Below, piece after piece: positions 24,039 through 34,485 of a DNA stretch of 64,000 nt. The notes beneath the pieces were generated by a model. It saw nothing but the letters and a program-made list of their open reading frames with translations. It did not search any database and was not told the DNA's origin. A program made the position numbers and the translations under genes. How positions within the stretch are numbered: position 1 is the stretch's first letter; each line of letters opens with the position of its first letter. The DNA comes from Hydrangea macrophylla (Eukaryota > Streptophyta > Magnoliopsida > Cornales > Hydrangeaceae): positions 30,671,501 through 30,735,500 of the forward strand of contig CM066984.1 in assembly GCA_033977485.1 (NCBI GenBank), in the 5' to 3' direction.

Positions 24039-25531
24039 TGAAGGAAAAACAGGTTTAAATGGAAAGTTTAAACGCGCAGCGGAAAAATCAAGTTATGAAA
24101 CTTTATTGGCATGCCCGGATCTACTACTCGTCAATTCTACAGATGCGCACAAGAGGGGACACGAGTTATACCTTAGTGTCTTGAACCCAATTCTGATCTT
24201 CAACTTCCAGCAGCCTCCACTAGATGATCTTCACCCTTATGACTCCTGCGGATGCCTGCCAGAAAGACTAGGGTTGGTGGGAACCCTAATGGAGAGGATA
24301 GAGAAGGTTTTGGGACTCCAAAACAGTTTCTGCAGCTTCTGACGTTCAAAACGACGAACAACTTTTTCCAGAACGCAGCTGCCCTATTTATAGATTCCCA
24401 AAACCGACCTAGACTTCGAGCGATCGAAGTGCCTTCGATCGATCGAACATTCGATCGATCGAACCATCTTCGATCGATCGAACCTGCAGACTTCAATCGA
24501 TCGAGATATCTTCGATCGATCGAACCTGTCTGGACATCATCCTCAAGCATCTTTCCAAGCATCCTGGCGGAGCTAAGAGTGGGACCTCCTAGGCTCTTTA
24601 TTGTTGGCTCAGACCAGTTTATTAATTACCATGACCAAACTCTTTGATCAGCAAACTAACCAACTGGTCAGTTAACGTTTACTCCACTATAAAACGATAA
24701 CTGAACTCCAACGCAAAAGAACATATCCGAAGCGATAACTAGACTTGTATGTTGTACTAATGTCCCTCTACCGTCAGCATTCGTAATCATATTCAGGTAG
24801 TCGGATAACTGTTACTGTCAACCTGAATCATGATTACTTCTTGTATTCCTTGAGTCCCATTCACTACTCATGATTACCAAACATGTTGATAACTCTTATC
24901 AACAAGACTGCAGTACTCAGTAATCGACATGGTGACATTCTCAAGGGAATGCTTACTCTGAAACAGAGGGTAGATTCTATCTTGACAATATATGTTCACA
25001 ACCCTATGAATATGACATACCCAAGATACCCAGGTGTTGATCTTTTATAGACCTCACTGATTGGTAAGTCAAAGCAGCCATATCCACAGTCTGTGTTCAT
25101 AATCGTCTCAAGATTGAGAACACATACCTTATACAAGTTATGAGTTCCTATTGACTGTTGACAGCATTGAGCGTCAATAGGAAACTCAGGTCCGTCAATG
25201 CACTATAAGCACTAGCATATTAACCAAGAGTCACACTCTAGTGATTGAGATTTATCACTCCATCCAATGGTAGTTAATGATGCTACAGTGTATACCTGAT
25301 GAGATATCCAGTCTCATCATCCACTGTGACAAGCTTTAAGTATCAAAGAATAGTAATTCGTATCTCATTGTATGTATCTCATACACACACGAAATACTTA
25401 CTATGATACTTATGGAATAAACAATCATCTCATGAAAGAAACATACATAATGAAATGTAAAGCTGATATCCATATATTAAAAAGTCAATGTCTAATACAT
25501 AAAGTAATGGTTTGAGGGCACAAACCCAACA
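24039..25531 (-). repeat. 3' LTR of element I
   Basis: Partner of 31237-32729. Minus-strand TATA box CTATAAATAG at 24384-24393; palindrome array at 24415-24524; polyadenylation signal AATAAA near 24100. Confidence 0.96.
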
Positions 25532-25543
25532 AACTCCCACTTG
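25532..25543 (-). promoter_or_regulatory. Polypurine tract of element I
   Basis: Minus-strand CAAGTGGGAGTT abuts the 3' LTR start TGTTGGG, the expected plus-strand primer site. The same tract borders the 3' LTRs of II and III. Confidence 0.85.
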
Positions 25544-25546
25544 CAC

Positions 25547-27808
25547 TCATAACCATTCAGAACTACATCTAAGACCTAGACTATCTAGATGACGATCAAA
25601 GACCTTCTGTGGTAAGGCCTTTGTAAACGGATCAGCAAGATTGTCAGCGGTGGCAATCTTGGTGACAGTCACATCTCCACGTTGAACTATATCTCGGATT
25701 AGGTGATATTTCCGCTCTACGTGCTTTCCCTTTCCGTGGTTCCTTGGCTCCTTGGACTGAGCCACTGCCCCACTATTATCACAATAAAGCGTAATAGGCG
25801 ACAGCGACGCTGGTACCACCCCGAGTTCCATAAGGAACTTCTTGAGCCAAACAGCTTCCTTTGCGGCTTCACAAGCAGCCACATACTCAGCTTCTGTAAT
25901 TGAGTCTGCAATGCATTTCTGCTTAATGCTCCTCCAACTGACAGCACCACCTCCCAAGGTAAAGAGATGACCGGACGTCGACTTCCTCGAATCTTTATCT
26001 GACATAAAGTCCGAGTCAGTGTATCCCACTGGAATTAACTCACTACCACCGTACATAAGCATGTAATCTTTAGTTCTTCTCAAGTACTTAAGAATGTGCT
26101 TAACGGCTGTCCAGTGCTCTGGACCCGGATTCGACTGATATCTGCTAACCATGCCAACGGCAAAGCAGATATCTGGTCTAGTGCATAACATCGCATACAT
26201 GAGACTTCCCACTGCAGAAGCATAGGGAACTCCTGTCATGCGATTCCTCTCCTCCTGTGTCTTTGGACACTGGTCCTTGGAGAACGCTAAACCATGCCTG
26301 AAAGGTAACAAACCTTTCTTCGAATTATCCATTGAAAACCTAGTTAGCACCTTATCGATATAACCAGCTTGAGATAATCCCATTATCTTTTGCTTGCGAT
26401 CCCGAAAGAGCTTTATCCCAAGAATATAGCTCGCCTCTCCTAGATCCTTCATATCGAAAGTACTAGCTAGCCAAACCTTGACCGTTGACAATGCCGCTAC
26501 ATCATTTCCAATGAGTAGAATGTCGTCAACGTAAAGCACAAGAAAAGCCACCACTTTTCCTTCACTCTTCTTGTATACACAAGGTTCATCCAGATTCTGT
26601 ATGAAACCAAACGATTTGACCGCTTGGTCAAATTGGATGTTCCAACTTCTGGATGCCTGCTTAAGTCCATAAATGGACTTTTGCAACTTGCATACCAAGT
26701 TACCTTTCCGACCAGCTATGAACCCTTCTGGTTGTTGCATATAGATGTCCTCCTCAAGATTGCCATTCAAGAATGCAGTCTTGACGTCCATCTGCCAGAT
26801 TTCAAAATCTAGGCATGCAGCAATAGATAAGAGTATTCTGATGGACTTGAGCATGGCTACCGGCGAGAAGGTTTCCTCATAGTCAATACCCTCCCTCTGA
26901 GTATAACCTTTCGCTACAAGCCTAGCCTTAAAGGTCTCAACCTTTCCATCAGATCCTCTTTTCCTCTTATAGACCCACTTGCAGCCAATGGGTTTAATAT
27001 TGGTTGGAAGTTCTACAAGATCCCAGATCTGATTGGAATCCATAGATTCCAATTCAGCCTTCATAGCTTTAATCCAATGAGCTGAATCAACATCAGCCAT
27101 TGCCTCTTCGTAAGTGGTAGGATCAGATTCAGATTCTATGGAGACAGCTTCAAAAACTTCTCCTAAGAACATGTATCTATCAGGCTGGCTGATAATCCTC
27201 CCACTACGACGAGGTACCGGTGCGGAAATGGGTGAAGAAGTGGTGTTTTCTTGATTTATATCGTCATTAACTGCGGGTTGGACTGAGGGCTCTCCTTCTA
27301 TCTCTCTAAGATCTATCCTTCCCTTAGGTTTATGGTTCATGATATAATCATTCTCTAAGAAAACAGCATTTGTACTAACAAACACTTTCTGTTCCCTTGG
27401 ATCATAAAAATACCATCCATAAGTACCCTTTGGATAACCCACAAAGTAACATACTTCCGATCTAGAATCCAATTTGCTCATCTTTCCTTTCAGCACATGT
27501 GCCGGACACCCCCATATCCGGAGATGTTGCAAAGAAGGCTTGCGCCCAATCCACATCTCTCGTGGTGTCCTTGGAACAGATTTGCTTGGTACTAGATTTA
27601 GTATGTAAGCAGCGGTTTCCAAAGCATAACCCCAAAGGAATAATGGCAACTCAGAATAACTCATCATCGACCTAGTCATGTCTAAAAGAGTCCGATTCCT
27701 TCTCTCCGCTACACCATTTTGCTGAGGCGTACCAGGTGCAGTTAACTGTGACAGAATCCCATTCTGTATGAGGTGATCAATAAACTCATTAGAGAGGTAC
27801 TCGCCACC
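25547..27808 (-). CDS. Copia polyprotein, integrase C-part, RT and RNase H (element I)
   Basis: This continues the gag-integrase frame after a single stop. The frame is unbroken from 27808 to the stop at 25547; a methionine at 27679 begins a 710-residue open part. The first codons hold the integrase catalytic glutamate region ([11 protein letters not shown]). Then come the integrase tail ([22 protein letters not shown]), a linker, RT ([19 protein letters not shown] at about residue 380) and RNase H ([22 protein letters not shown] at about residue 590). RT copies the element RNA in virus-like particles; RNase H removes it. All catalytic motifs look intact. Confidence 0.95.
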   Translation of the reverse strand, partial: GGEYLSNEFIDHLIQNGILSQLTAPGTPQQNGVAERRNRTLLDMTRSMMSYSELPLFLWGYALETAAYILNLVPSKSVPRTPREMWIGRKPSLQHLRIWGCPAHVLKGKMSKLDSRSEVCYFVGYPKGTYGWYFYDPREQKVFVSTNAVFLENDYIMNHKPKGRIDLREIEGEPSVQPAVNDDINQENTTSSPISAPVPRRSGRIISQPDRYMFLGEVFEAVSIESESDPTTYEEAMADVDSAHWIKAMKAELESMDSNQIWDLVELPTNIKPIGCKWVYKRKRGSDGKVETFKARLVAKGYTQREGIDYEETFSPVAMLKSIRILLSIAACLDFEIWQMDVKTAFLNGNLEEDIYMQQPEGFIAGRKGNLVCKLQKSIYGLKQASRSWNIQFDQAVKSFGFIQNLDEPCVYKKSEGKVVAFLVLYVDDILLIGNDVAALSTVKVWLASTFDMKDLGEASYILGIKLFRDRKQKIMGLSQAGYIDKVLTRFSMDNSKKGLLPFRHGLAFSKDQCPKTQEERNRMTGVPYASAVGSLMYAMLCTRPDICFAVGMVSRYQSNPGPEHWTAVKHILKYLRRTKDYMLMYGGSELIPVGYTDSDFMSDKDSRKSTSGHLFTLGGGAVSWRSIKQKCIADSITEAEYVAACEAAKEAVWLKKFLMELGVVPASLSPITLYCDNSGAVAQSKEPRNHGKGKHVERKYHLIRDIVQRGDVTVTKIATADNLADPFTKALPQKVFDRHLDSLGLRCSSEWL

Positions 27809-29536
27809 TCAATCAGATCGAATGGTCTTGATATGTGTGCCCAATTGCTTCTCCACTTCAGCCCTAAACTCTTTGAACTTTTCAAAGGCTTCAGACTTGT
27901 GCTGCATTAGGTACACATATCCATACCTGGAGTGGTCATCGGTAAATGTTATGAAATACTCATAACCACCCCTTGCTCTAATATTTATTGGTCCACACAC
28001 ATCAGTATGAACTAATTCCAACAATGCATTGGTTCTATTGCCCTTTGCAGGAAAGGGCCTTTTGGTCATCTTACCCTCTAAACAAGACTCGCAGACTTCT
28101 ATTGGTTCGAGAACCAAATCGCCTAAGACCCCTTCTTTGACTAGTCTGCCAATCCTATTTAGATTGATATGACCAAGCCTCATATGCCAAAGCCTTGTTG
28201 GATTAGTGGAAGGTCTCTTTCTTTTAGATGATACAGTTACCATTGAGTTATTAAGTTCCATACAAGAATCTTTAGAAATATTGGGAGTAATCACATACAA
28301 ACCATTTGATTTAACACCAGAACATATAAAAGAACCATTTCTTTTAATCACAACTTCAGTTCCAAAATTAAAAGAATAACCATTATTCGATAAATTAGAA
28401 ACTGAAATTAAATTACGTCTCATTGAAGGGACGTAAAGTACATCTGATAAAATCAAAACTTTATTGTCTAGAAATTCTAAAACTACGACTCCTATAGCAA
28501 CCGCAGAAACGGTTGCGCTAGAACCTAGAGTAAGTACGATTTCCCCATCACTGCACTTCCTGGTTGATCTGAACCCCTGCAATGAATTACAGATATGGTT
28601 AGTCGCACCAGAATCAATGCACCAAGTGTTTGAAGTATCCGTTATAAAACTTACTTCAATCACATGTGATTCAATCATACCTTGAACTCTTGTAGCTAAG
28701 AATTCTGGACAGTTCCTCTTCCAGTGGCCCTTCTCACCGCATTGGAAACACTTTCCTTTGCCTTGGCCACCCACCTTCCCTTTGCCCTTACCTTTTCCCT
28801 TAGATTTTGCAATCTTAGGGACCGGTCCAACACTTGAACCTCCAGTGCTAGCCTTCTTCTTCCCTTTCTTTCCTTTCGGCACAGATCGGGAAGAGGAAGC
28901 GCTTTTCTCAACGTTTAAAACGCTGCCCCCAGGTTTGATCACCCCTTCCGCTGCCAATAAAGAGCTCATCAATTCGCTCATTGAAAAATCCATTTTATTC
29001 ATATTATAATTCAGTTTAAATTGAGCGAATGATGGCGACAGCGTATTGAGGATCATATCAACTTGGGTCTGTGCATCGATGTTGGCACCTAGGGTCTCCA
29101 GCTCGTTTAAATAACCAATCATTTTCAAAACATGTTCTTTGACTGGAGTCCCTTCCGACATCTTAGCACTCATTATCTTCTGCATAGCTACCTGTCTGGC
29201 AGGCCTGCCATGCTCCCCAAACATCTTTTTCAGGGATTCGATAATGTCATTGGCGGAATTGTTCGACTGGTATTGGTGTTGTAACACATTAGCCATAGAA
29301 GCCAATATGTAACAACGAGCCATCCCATTCGACTTTTTCCATTTATCGAACTCGCGTCTAGCAGCAGCCGAAGCATTTGCAGCGGGTTCTTTGGGGCATG
29401 GGGTGGTGAGGACATATATGTGATCCTCCGCAGTTAACACGATATCAAGGTTACGTTTCCATTCAGTGTAGTTGTTTCCAGTTAACTTGTTTTGAGTGAG
29501 TATGGTGACAAGTGGACTAAATGTAGATCCAGACAT
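27809..29536 (-). CDS. Copia polyprotein, gag, protease and integrase N-part (element I)
   Basis: A 575-codon frame starts at 29536, the start shared by the other copies. Gag fills about the first 255 residues and has a lysine/glycine-rich tail. The zinc knuckle CFQCGEKGHWKRNC lies at about residue 262 and the aspartic protease motif CIDSGATNH at about 308. The integrase zinc finger (HMRLGH...CESC) lies at about 447-480, followed by HTDVCGP. The frame ends at TGA (27809-27811) where element II reads CGA, in IRSDRGGEY. This is one C-to-T change at a CpG. Apart from it, the polyprotein would run to 25547. Confidence 0.95.
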   Translation of the reverse strand: MSGSTFSPLVTILTQNKLTGNNYTEWKRNLDIVLTAEDHIYVLTTPCPKEPAANASAAARREFDKWKKSNGMARCYILASMANVLQHQYQSNNSANDIIESLKKMFGEHGRPARQVAMQKIMSAKMSEGTPVKEHVLKMIGYLNELETLGANIDAQTQVDMILNTLSPSFAQFKLNYNMNKMDFSMSELMSSLLAAEGVIKPGGSVLNVEKSASSSRSVPKGKKGKKKASTGGSSVGPVPKIAKSKGKGKGKGKVGGQGKGKCFQCGEKGHWKRNCPEFLATRVQGMIESHVIEVSFITDTSNTWCIDSGATNHICNSLQGFRSTRKCSDGEIVLTLGSSATVSAVAIGVVVLEFLDNKVLILSDVLYVPSMRRNLISVSNLSNNGYSFNFGTEVVIKRNGSFICSGVKSNGLYVITPNISKDSCMELNNSMVTVSSKRKRPSTNPTRLWHMRLGHINLNRIGRLVKEGVLGDLVLEPIEVCESCLEGKMTKRPFPAKGNRTNALLELVHTDVCGPINIRARGGYEYFITFTDDHSRYGYVYLMQHKSEAFEKFKEFRAEVEKQLGTHIKTIRSD

Positions 29537-31220
29537 TATGATTACTGAAAATCAAACAAACAAAATAAATATGGATATCAGAATTTGACAGTTTGAAATA
29601 AAAGAATCCTTTTAAAACTCTTATTTTAAAACAAAGTCGCCGGAATATTGAAACGAAAGAATAAAGCCTCCGTGTGGTGGTCAATGTTCAATCTTTCGAT
29701 TAATCATGACTTGTCCGCTATGCAACTCTTGCAAAACAAGTTATGACTCCCGAACCTTTTTGATCTCTAAGTTTCTGAATAATGCCCCGTGTGGGATCCC
29801 TTATCCATAGCTTAGCTAGTGTGTACCATTAACTAGGATCCAATCACAACCGTCTCAAGTAGCGCCTCCGTGTGGTGGTCACCCTCTAACACGTCTGATT
29901 GATCCTATCCATAGGAAGTTCACATCTAGTAACCAATGAGCAGTGTACCCTCCGTATGGAATGATCACCCCTGGCGAGGTGACACAGAATACACTACTCA
30001 TCTTACAATGAACCGTTAATGGAAGATCGTGGGTGTTATTTGATAAGACCCTCTCCCACTAGATTTAGTAAAAAAGGATTTTGCTTTTTGAGAAAATCTG
30101 TTTCTACACACTTCCCATAAACATCTAATGTTTACTAATGTGTTGAAAACGGTTTTTGAATTTTATTTTAGAAAACTTGTTTTGCGTGCATGCAACAATG
30201 TATTATACGCCAATCACAAACAAAGCACATAAAACAAAAAACTAAAATGAAATAAAAGACATCTAAACGATGCCTCTATCTCCCATGGCTCTATCTCCAT
30301 AGAACCTGCTTTTGGTTTGATCGCCTCCAGCTCCATCTTCATGGACAACGGCTCCTTGCTCCATCTTCATGGATATTCTAATTCTATTACATTGAACCTA
30401 TGCCTCTTTTGAAGCTTACAATTTATCTAGAAATAGAAATAGCAACAACAAAATAAAAGGCTAGGGAAACTGGTGCGACTTTCCTTTTCGTAGGATTGAA
30501 GTCGCAGCGCCCTTTACATATGCCTTAAAACCAAACCAAACTTAAAACAACACACCAATCTAAAACATTCAAACACAAAATTAAATGCTCTTGGCGACAT
30601 GGGAGATAGCGACTAACTTTTGCTGCAAAAGGTTAGTTGAACACACATCCACGCATATATATAACAAAATATAACTATTGGAACTCTCAATTGATTCACA
30701 CAGTATATAAACTCTTTACATACTGAATCAGAACTCAAAAAATAGCATCTAACTTCTCTGTCACAGTTCGATCGATCGAAGCCCGTTCGATCGCTCGAAC
30801 CTTCGATCGATTGAACATTGTTCAATCGCTTGAACATTCTGTTTCACATAATGATTTGAAAATTTTACAGAATACGTTAAAATTAAACTTTTAATTTCAA
30901 AATACTTTTTAAAACTGTGAAACAAAGATCCTGACAAAGAGTCTGTCTCGATCGATCGAACTCTATTCGATCGCTCGAACAACAGAAGGTTTCGATCGAT
31001 CGAAACCTGTTCGATCGCTCGAGTACAGAGCGTTCGATCGATCGAGACTACTTCGATCGATCGAACCCATCTTGCATCCAATGCAATCACAGATTTGTAT
31101 ACTGCTGCGATAATACTGCAGAAACAGATCTGTGACGATGCAGTTTCGAAAGCAGTTCTAAAATCAACATGCAAATCAAAATAGTGTTCCAAAAAACGCA
31201 TCTATGGATCCAAACGAGCG
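29537..31220 (-). other. Leader of element I
   Basis: About 1.7 kb of non-coding sequence lies between primer-binding site and gag start, unusually long. It includes two clusters of TTCGATCGATCGAA-type palindromes, 30767-30834 and 30947-31065, and no long open frame outside them. Homologous leaders occur in II and III. RNA packaging, dimerisation or translation control are plausible roles but inferred. Confidence 0.85.
30767..31065 (-). repeat. GATC-palindrome clusters in the leader of element I
   Basis: The 14-bp palindrome TTCGATCGATCGAA and variants (TTCGATCGCTCGAA, TTCAATCGCTTGAA) occur about ten times in two clusters. Equivalent clusters are at 42548-42617 and 42727-42844 (II) and, decayed, at 44985-45030 and 45149-45295 (III). 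The peptide-like frames across them (S-I-D-R text) are artefacts of the repeat. Confidence 0.9.
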
Positions 31221-31236
31221 TGGCTCTGATACCAAT
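31221..31236 (-). promoter_or_regulatory. Primer-binding site of element I
   Basis: Minus-strand ATTGGTATCAGAGCCA follows the 5' LTR. TGGTATCAGAGC is the usual copia site complementary to the initiator methionine tRNA 3' end. The same site borders the 5' LTRs of II (43000-43015) and III (45450-45465). Confidence 0.93.
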
Positions 31237-32729
31237 TGAAGGAAAAACAGGTTTAAATGGAAAGTTTAAACGCGTAGCGGAAAAATCAAGTTATGAAACT
31301 TTATTGGCATGCCCGGATCTACTACTCGTCAATTCTACAGATGCGCACAAGAGGGGACACGAGTTATACCTTAGTGTCTTGAACCCAATTCTGATCTTCA
31401 ACTTCCAGCAGCCTCCACTAGATGATCTTCACCCTTATGACTCCTGCGGATGCCTGCCAGAAAGACTAGGGTTGGTGGGAACCCTAATGGAGAGGATAGA
31501 GAAGGTTTTGGAACTCCAAAACAGTTTCTGCAGCTTCTGACGTTCAAAACGACGAACAACTTTTTCCAGAACGCAACTGCCCTATTTATAGATTCCCAGA
31601 ACCGACCTAGACTTCGAGCGATCGAAGTGCCTTCGATCGATCGAACATTCGATCGATCGAACCATCTTCGATCGATCGAACCTGCAGACTTCAATCGATC
31701 GAGATATCTTCGATCGATCGAACCTGTCTGGACATCATCCTCAAGCATCTTTCCAAGCATCCTGGCGGAGCTAAGAGTGGGACCTCCTAGGCTCTTTATT
31801 GTTGGCTCAGACCAGTTTATTAATTACCATGACCAAACTCTTTGATCAGCAAACTAACCAACTGGTCAGTTAACGTTTACTCCACTATAAAACGATAACT
31901 GAACTCCAACGCAAAAGAACATATCCGAAGCGATAACTAGACTTGTATGTTGTACTAATGTCCCTCTACCGTCAGCATTCGTAATCATATTCAGGTAGTC
32001 GGATAACTGTTACTGTCAACCTGAATCATGATTACTTCTTGTATTCCTTGAGTCCCATTCACTACTCATGATTACCAAACATGTTGATAACTCTTATCAA
32101 CAAGACTGCAGTACTCAGTAATCGACATGGTGACATTCTCAAGGGAATGCTTACTCTGAAACAGAGGGTAGATTCTATCTTGACAATATATGTTCACAAC
32201 CCTATGAATATGACATACCCAAGATACCCAGGTGTTGATCTTTTATAGACCTCACTGATTGGTAAGTCAAAGCAGCCATATCCACAGTCTGTGTTCATAA
32301 TCGTCTCAAGATTGAGAACACATACCTTATACAAGTTATGAGTTCCTATTGACTGTTGACAGCATTGAGCGTCAATAGGAAACTCAGGTCCGTCAATGCA
32401 CTATAAGCACTAGCATATTAACCAAGAGTCACACTCTAGTGATTGAGATTTATCACTCCATCCAATGGTAGTTAATGATGCTACAGTGTATACCTGATGA
32501 GATATCCAGTCTCATCATCCACTGTGACAAGCTTTAAGTATCAAAGAATAGTAATTCGTATCTCATTGTATGTATCTCATACACACACAAAATACTTACT
32601 ATGATACTTATGGAATAAACAATCATCTCATGAAAGAAACATACATAATGAAATGTAAAGCTGATATCCATATATTAAAAAGTCAATGTCTAATACATAA
32701 AGTAATGGTTTGAGGGCACAAACCCAACA
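31237..32729 (-). repeat. 5' LTR of element I
   Basis: TG...CA ended, 1,493 bp. It carries the promoter that would drive element I: a TATA box at 31582-31591 and a palindrome array at 31613-31722 just upstream on the minus strand. Confidence 0.96.
31582..31722 (-). promoter_or_regulatory. TATA box with upstream GATC-palindrome array (element I promoter)
   Basis: The minus-strand TATA box CTATAAATAG is at 31582-31591. Beginning 21 bp upstream, 31613-31722 holds six copies of TTCGATCGATCGAA or one-to-two-base variants, spaced about 17-25 bp. The layout is the same at 24384-24524 (I, 3' LTR), 19050-19190 and 43361-43501 (II), and in decayed form at 45824-45950 (III). This is the position of proximal promoter elements; binding by a dimeric regulator is inferred. 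Confidence 0.8.
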
Positions 32730-32734
32730 GTTAT

Positions 32735-32795
32735 TTCCAGTTAACTTGTTTTGAGTGAGTATGGTGGCAAGTGGACTAAATGCAGATCCAGACAT
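32735..32795 (-). pseudogene. First codons of element II gag
   Basis: The minus-strand start codon at 32793-32795 and the next 20 codons match the N-terminus of element I gag (29476-29536). Element I inserted right after them, so this is the detached 5' end of the gag at 23205-24033. Confidence 0.93.
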
Positions 32796-32929
32796 TATGA
32801 TTACTGAAAATCAAACAAACAAAATAAATATGGATATCAGAATTGACAGTTTGAAATAAAAGAATCCTTAAAACTCTTATTTAAAAACAAAGTCGCCGGA
32901 ATATCGAAACGAAAGGATAAAGCCTCCGT
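32796..32929 (-). other. Leader of element II, gag-proximal part
   Basis: Homologous to 29537-29670 in element I. It stops at the A2 insertion and resumes at 41456. Confidence 0.9.
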
Positions 32930-32936
32930 CAAAAAT

Positions 32937-34292
32937 TGATCTTGTCAGAATCAAGATATAAAAGTATTCTTTACTTTTCAAAAGATTTGCAGTGTGGAAG
33001 TAAAGGTCGAACCCACAGAGATTGATTACTACAGCAACTTAATTTTAAAACCTAAGTCTAATTAATTAGGAAAAACGGATTTTGATTTGGATTTACTTAA
33101 ACTAATAACAATAAAAATAAATCTAAACTATGAAAGCAATTAAAAGTGTTTTAAATAATGTTTAAGGGAACCTAGGATTGCAATTCCACCACTAGCTTCA
33201 TAATAGGAATATTTATGAATTACTTTAGCTTATTACGTTGGATGAATATGGGGAATTGTAGCTACAAGCCCAACTCCTCCGACAAGAAGATAATCATGGT
33301 TCAAGCACCAACATAATCCATCTGCGGATAGCACGAATTATCTCACACTAAACTAGGGTTGTGATCTAATCCGTCTAACCTAGGCATGGACTATTCGGAT
33401 ACTTGATAGCACGAATCAATAAAGCACCATCACATGTAAACAACCTAAACAAGCACAGCAAGAATAGATCGTTGAGCACATCACAGTCAAAATAGATCTA
33501 AGACAAGAATAAATTCTGAAAGCAACGATTTAATCAATAGTGGTACGATTTATTTATAAAAATCCTCTAAACATGTGACTGTCATCCATACATAATACAA
33601 CTAAAATAAAAGCATAAATAAAACCCTATTACTCATCTAGGGCTTCATTGAAACCCTAGATCAATGATCTAGCCGTCCATGGAAGTGATAGATAGCAAGA
33701 GGTTGATGGAGGAGGCCATGGAAACCCTTGGTCTTCTTCTTCTTCTCCTTGCTTCCCTCTCTTCAATGGCTGGAAGTATGGTTGTAGAATGTGTATAATG
33801 GTTGCCAACCCTCTAATTGAGTAAATTTGGAGTTTAAATAGAGTTTGTACAAGCTTTGGAAGGCGTCCTAACCCGAAACGAACTGAAACGCATGTAATTT
33901 ACAGTCTGGACGTCGTTTAGCAGTCTCGTTTGCACAGGAGTCTTCAGTATACTGAAATACGCAACTTTGGTTTTTGGGCATATCGCGCGAGCGGGTCGCG
34001 CGAGCGCGACTTTTGGTACCTCGCGCGCGCGGATCGCGCAAGCGAGTTATTGGGGGTCTCGCGCGAGCGGATCGCGCGAGCGACTATCTGATTTTCGCGC
34101 CCGCGGACCGCGCGCGCGACATTGGTTTTTCAGCTTCTTTCTTTCTGACTTTTCACCCTGTTTAGCCTGGTTTAGCTAATTTCTTCCAAAACCTGTCAGA
34201 AACTAGAAAACGAAGTAAAAATATACAAAAAAAGATAAAAAGGCACTAACAAATGTTAAAGCGTATAATTAGGAGTAGTTCTCTCCCGATCA
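32937..34292 (-). repeat. 3' LTR of element A2
   Basis: Pairs with 40095-41455. It has a CGCGCGAG-rich cluster at 33982-34120 and a TATA-like TATTTAAA (minus) at 33833-33840. The polypurine tract GTTTGGGGGTG (minus) borders it at 34293. Confidence 0.93.
33982..34120 (-). repeat. CGCGCGAG-type CpG array in the A2 3' LTR
   Basis: Repeated TCGCGCGAGCGG, GATCGCGCGAGCGA and TCGCGCGCGCGG blocks form a G+C island in an otherwise A/T-rich element. The 5' LTR has the same array at 41140-41278. Frames through it (33967-34179 and similar) only reflect the repeat. Confidence 0.9.
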
Positions 34293-34376
34293 CACCCCCA
34301 AACCTACATTTTGCTAGTCCTCGAGCAAAACTAAAAATAAAAACTACTAATAAAAATCTATTCCATTTTCGTATGG

Positions 34377-34485
34377 ATCACGATTGCATTTAGCGTATGC
34401 AACAAGCCTTTTAAACCCCTAGGTGTCCCTAGTCGGACGAGTAAAGTCTCGTGAGGGTTCTCGTCAGCAAGTTACCCACAACCAT
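34377..34485 (-). promoter_or_regulatory. Conserved Athila 3' structured block (copy in A2)
   Basis: In sense direction it has TTGCATACGCTAAATGCAA, a 6-bp hairpin stem, next to a CTAGGG...CCTAG repeat and a GACGAG segment. V (61207-61305) and VI (8405-8505) keep the same series 85-210 bp from the 3' LTR. Confidence 0.6.

Larger units (their letters stand above)
24039..32729 (-). mobile_element. Ty1/copia element I, nearly intact
   Basis: Two 1,493-bp LTRs with TG...CA ends are flanked by a perfect GTTAT duplication (24034-24038 and 32730-32734). Every functional part is present on the minus strand: primer-binding site, leader, gag, protease, integrase, RT, RNase H and polypurine tract. About five transitions separate the LTRs by eye, so it is very young. 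The only coding defect I see is one in-frame stop at 27809-27811. It landed in the gag start of element II. Confidence 0.97.

Noticed and set aside
24200..24647. Open frames with repeated S-I-D-R text in copia LTRs (also 18866-19313, 31398-31845, 43177-43624 and 30613-31201)
   Set aside because: They are translations of the TTCGATCGATCGAA array, open on both strands because the repeat is a palindrome.
30767..31065. CRISPR-like array
   Set aside because: Units are short palindromes with variable, closely spaced gaps and no spacer regularity or cas genes; the context is a plant retrotransposon leader.
33967..34179. Arginine/alanine-rich frames over the CpG arrays of A2 (also 41125-41337)
   Set aside because: Low-complexity translation of CGCGCGAG repeats inside an LTR.
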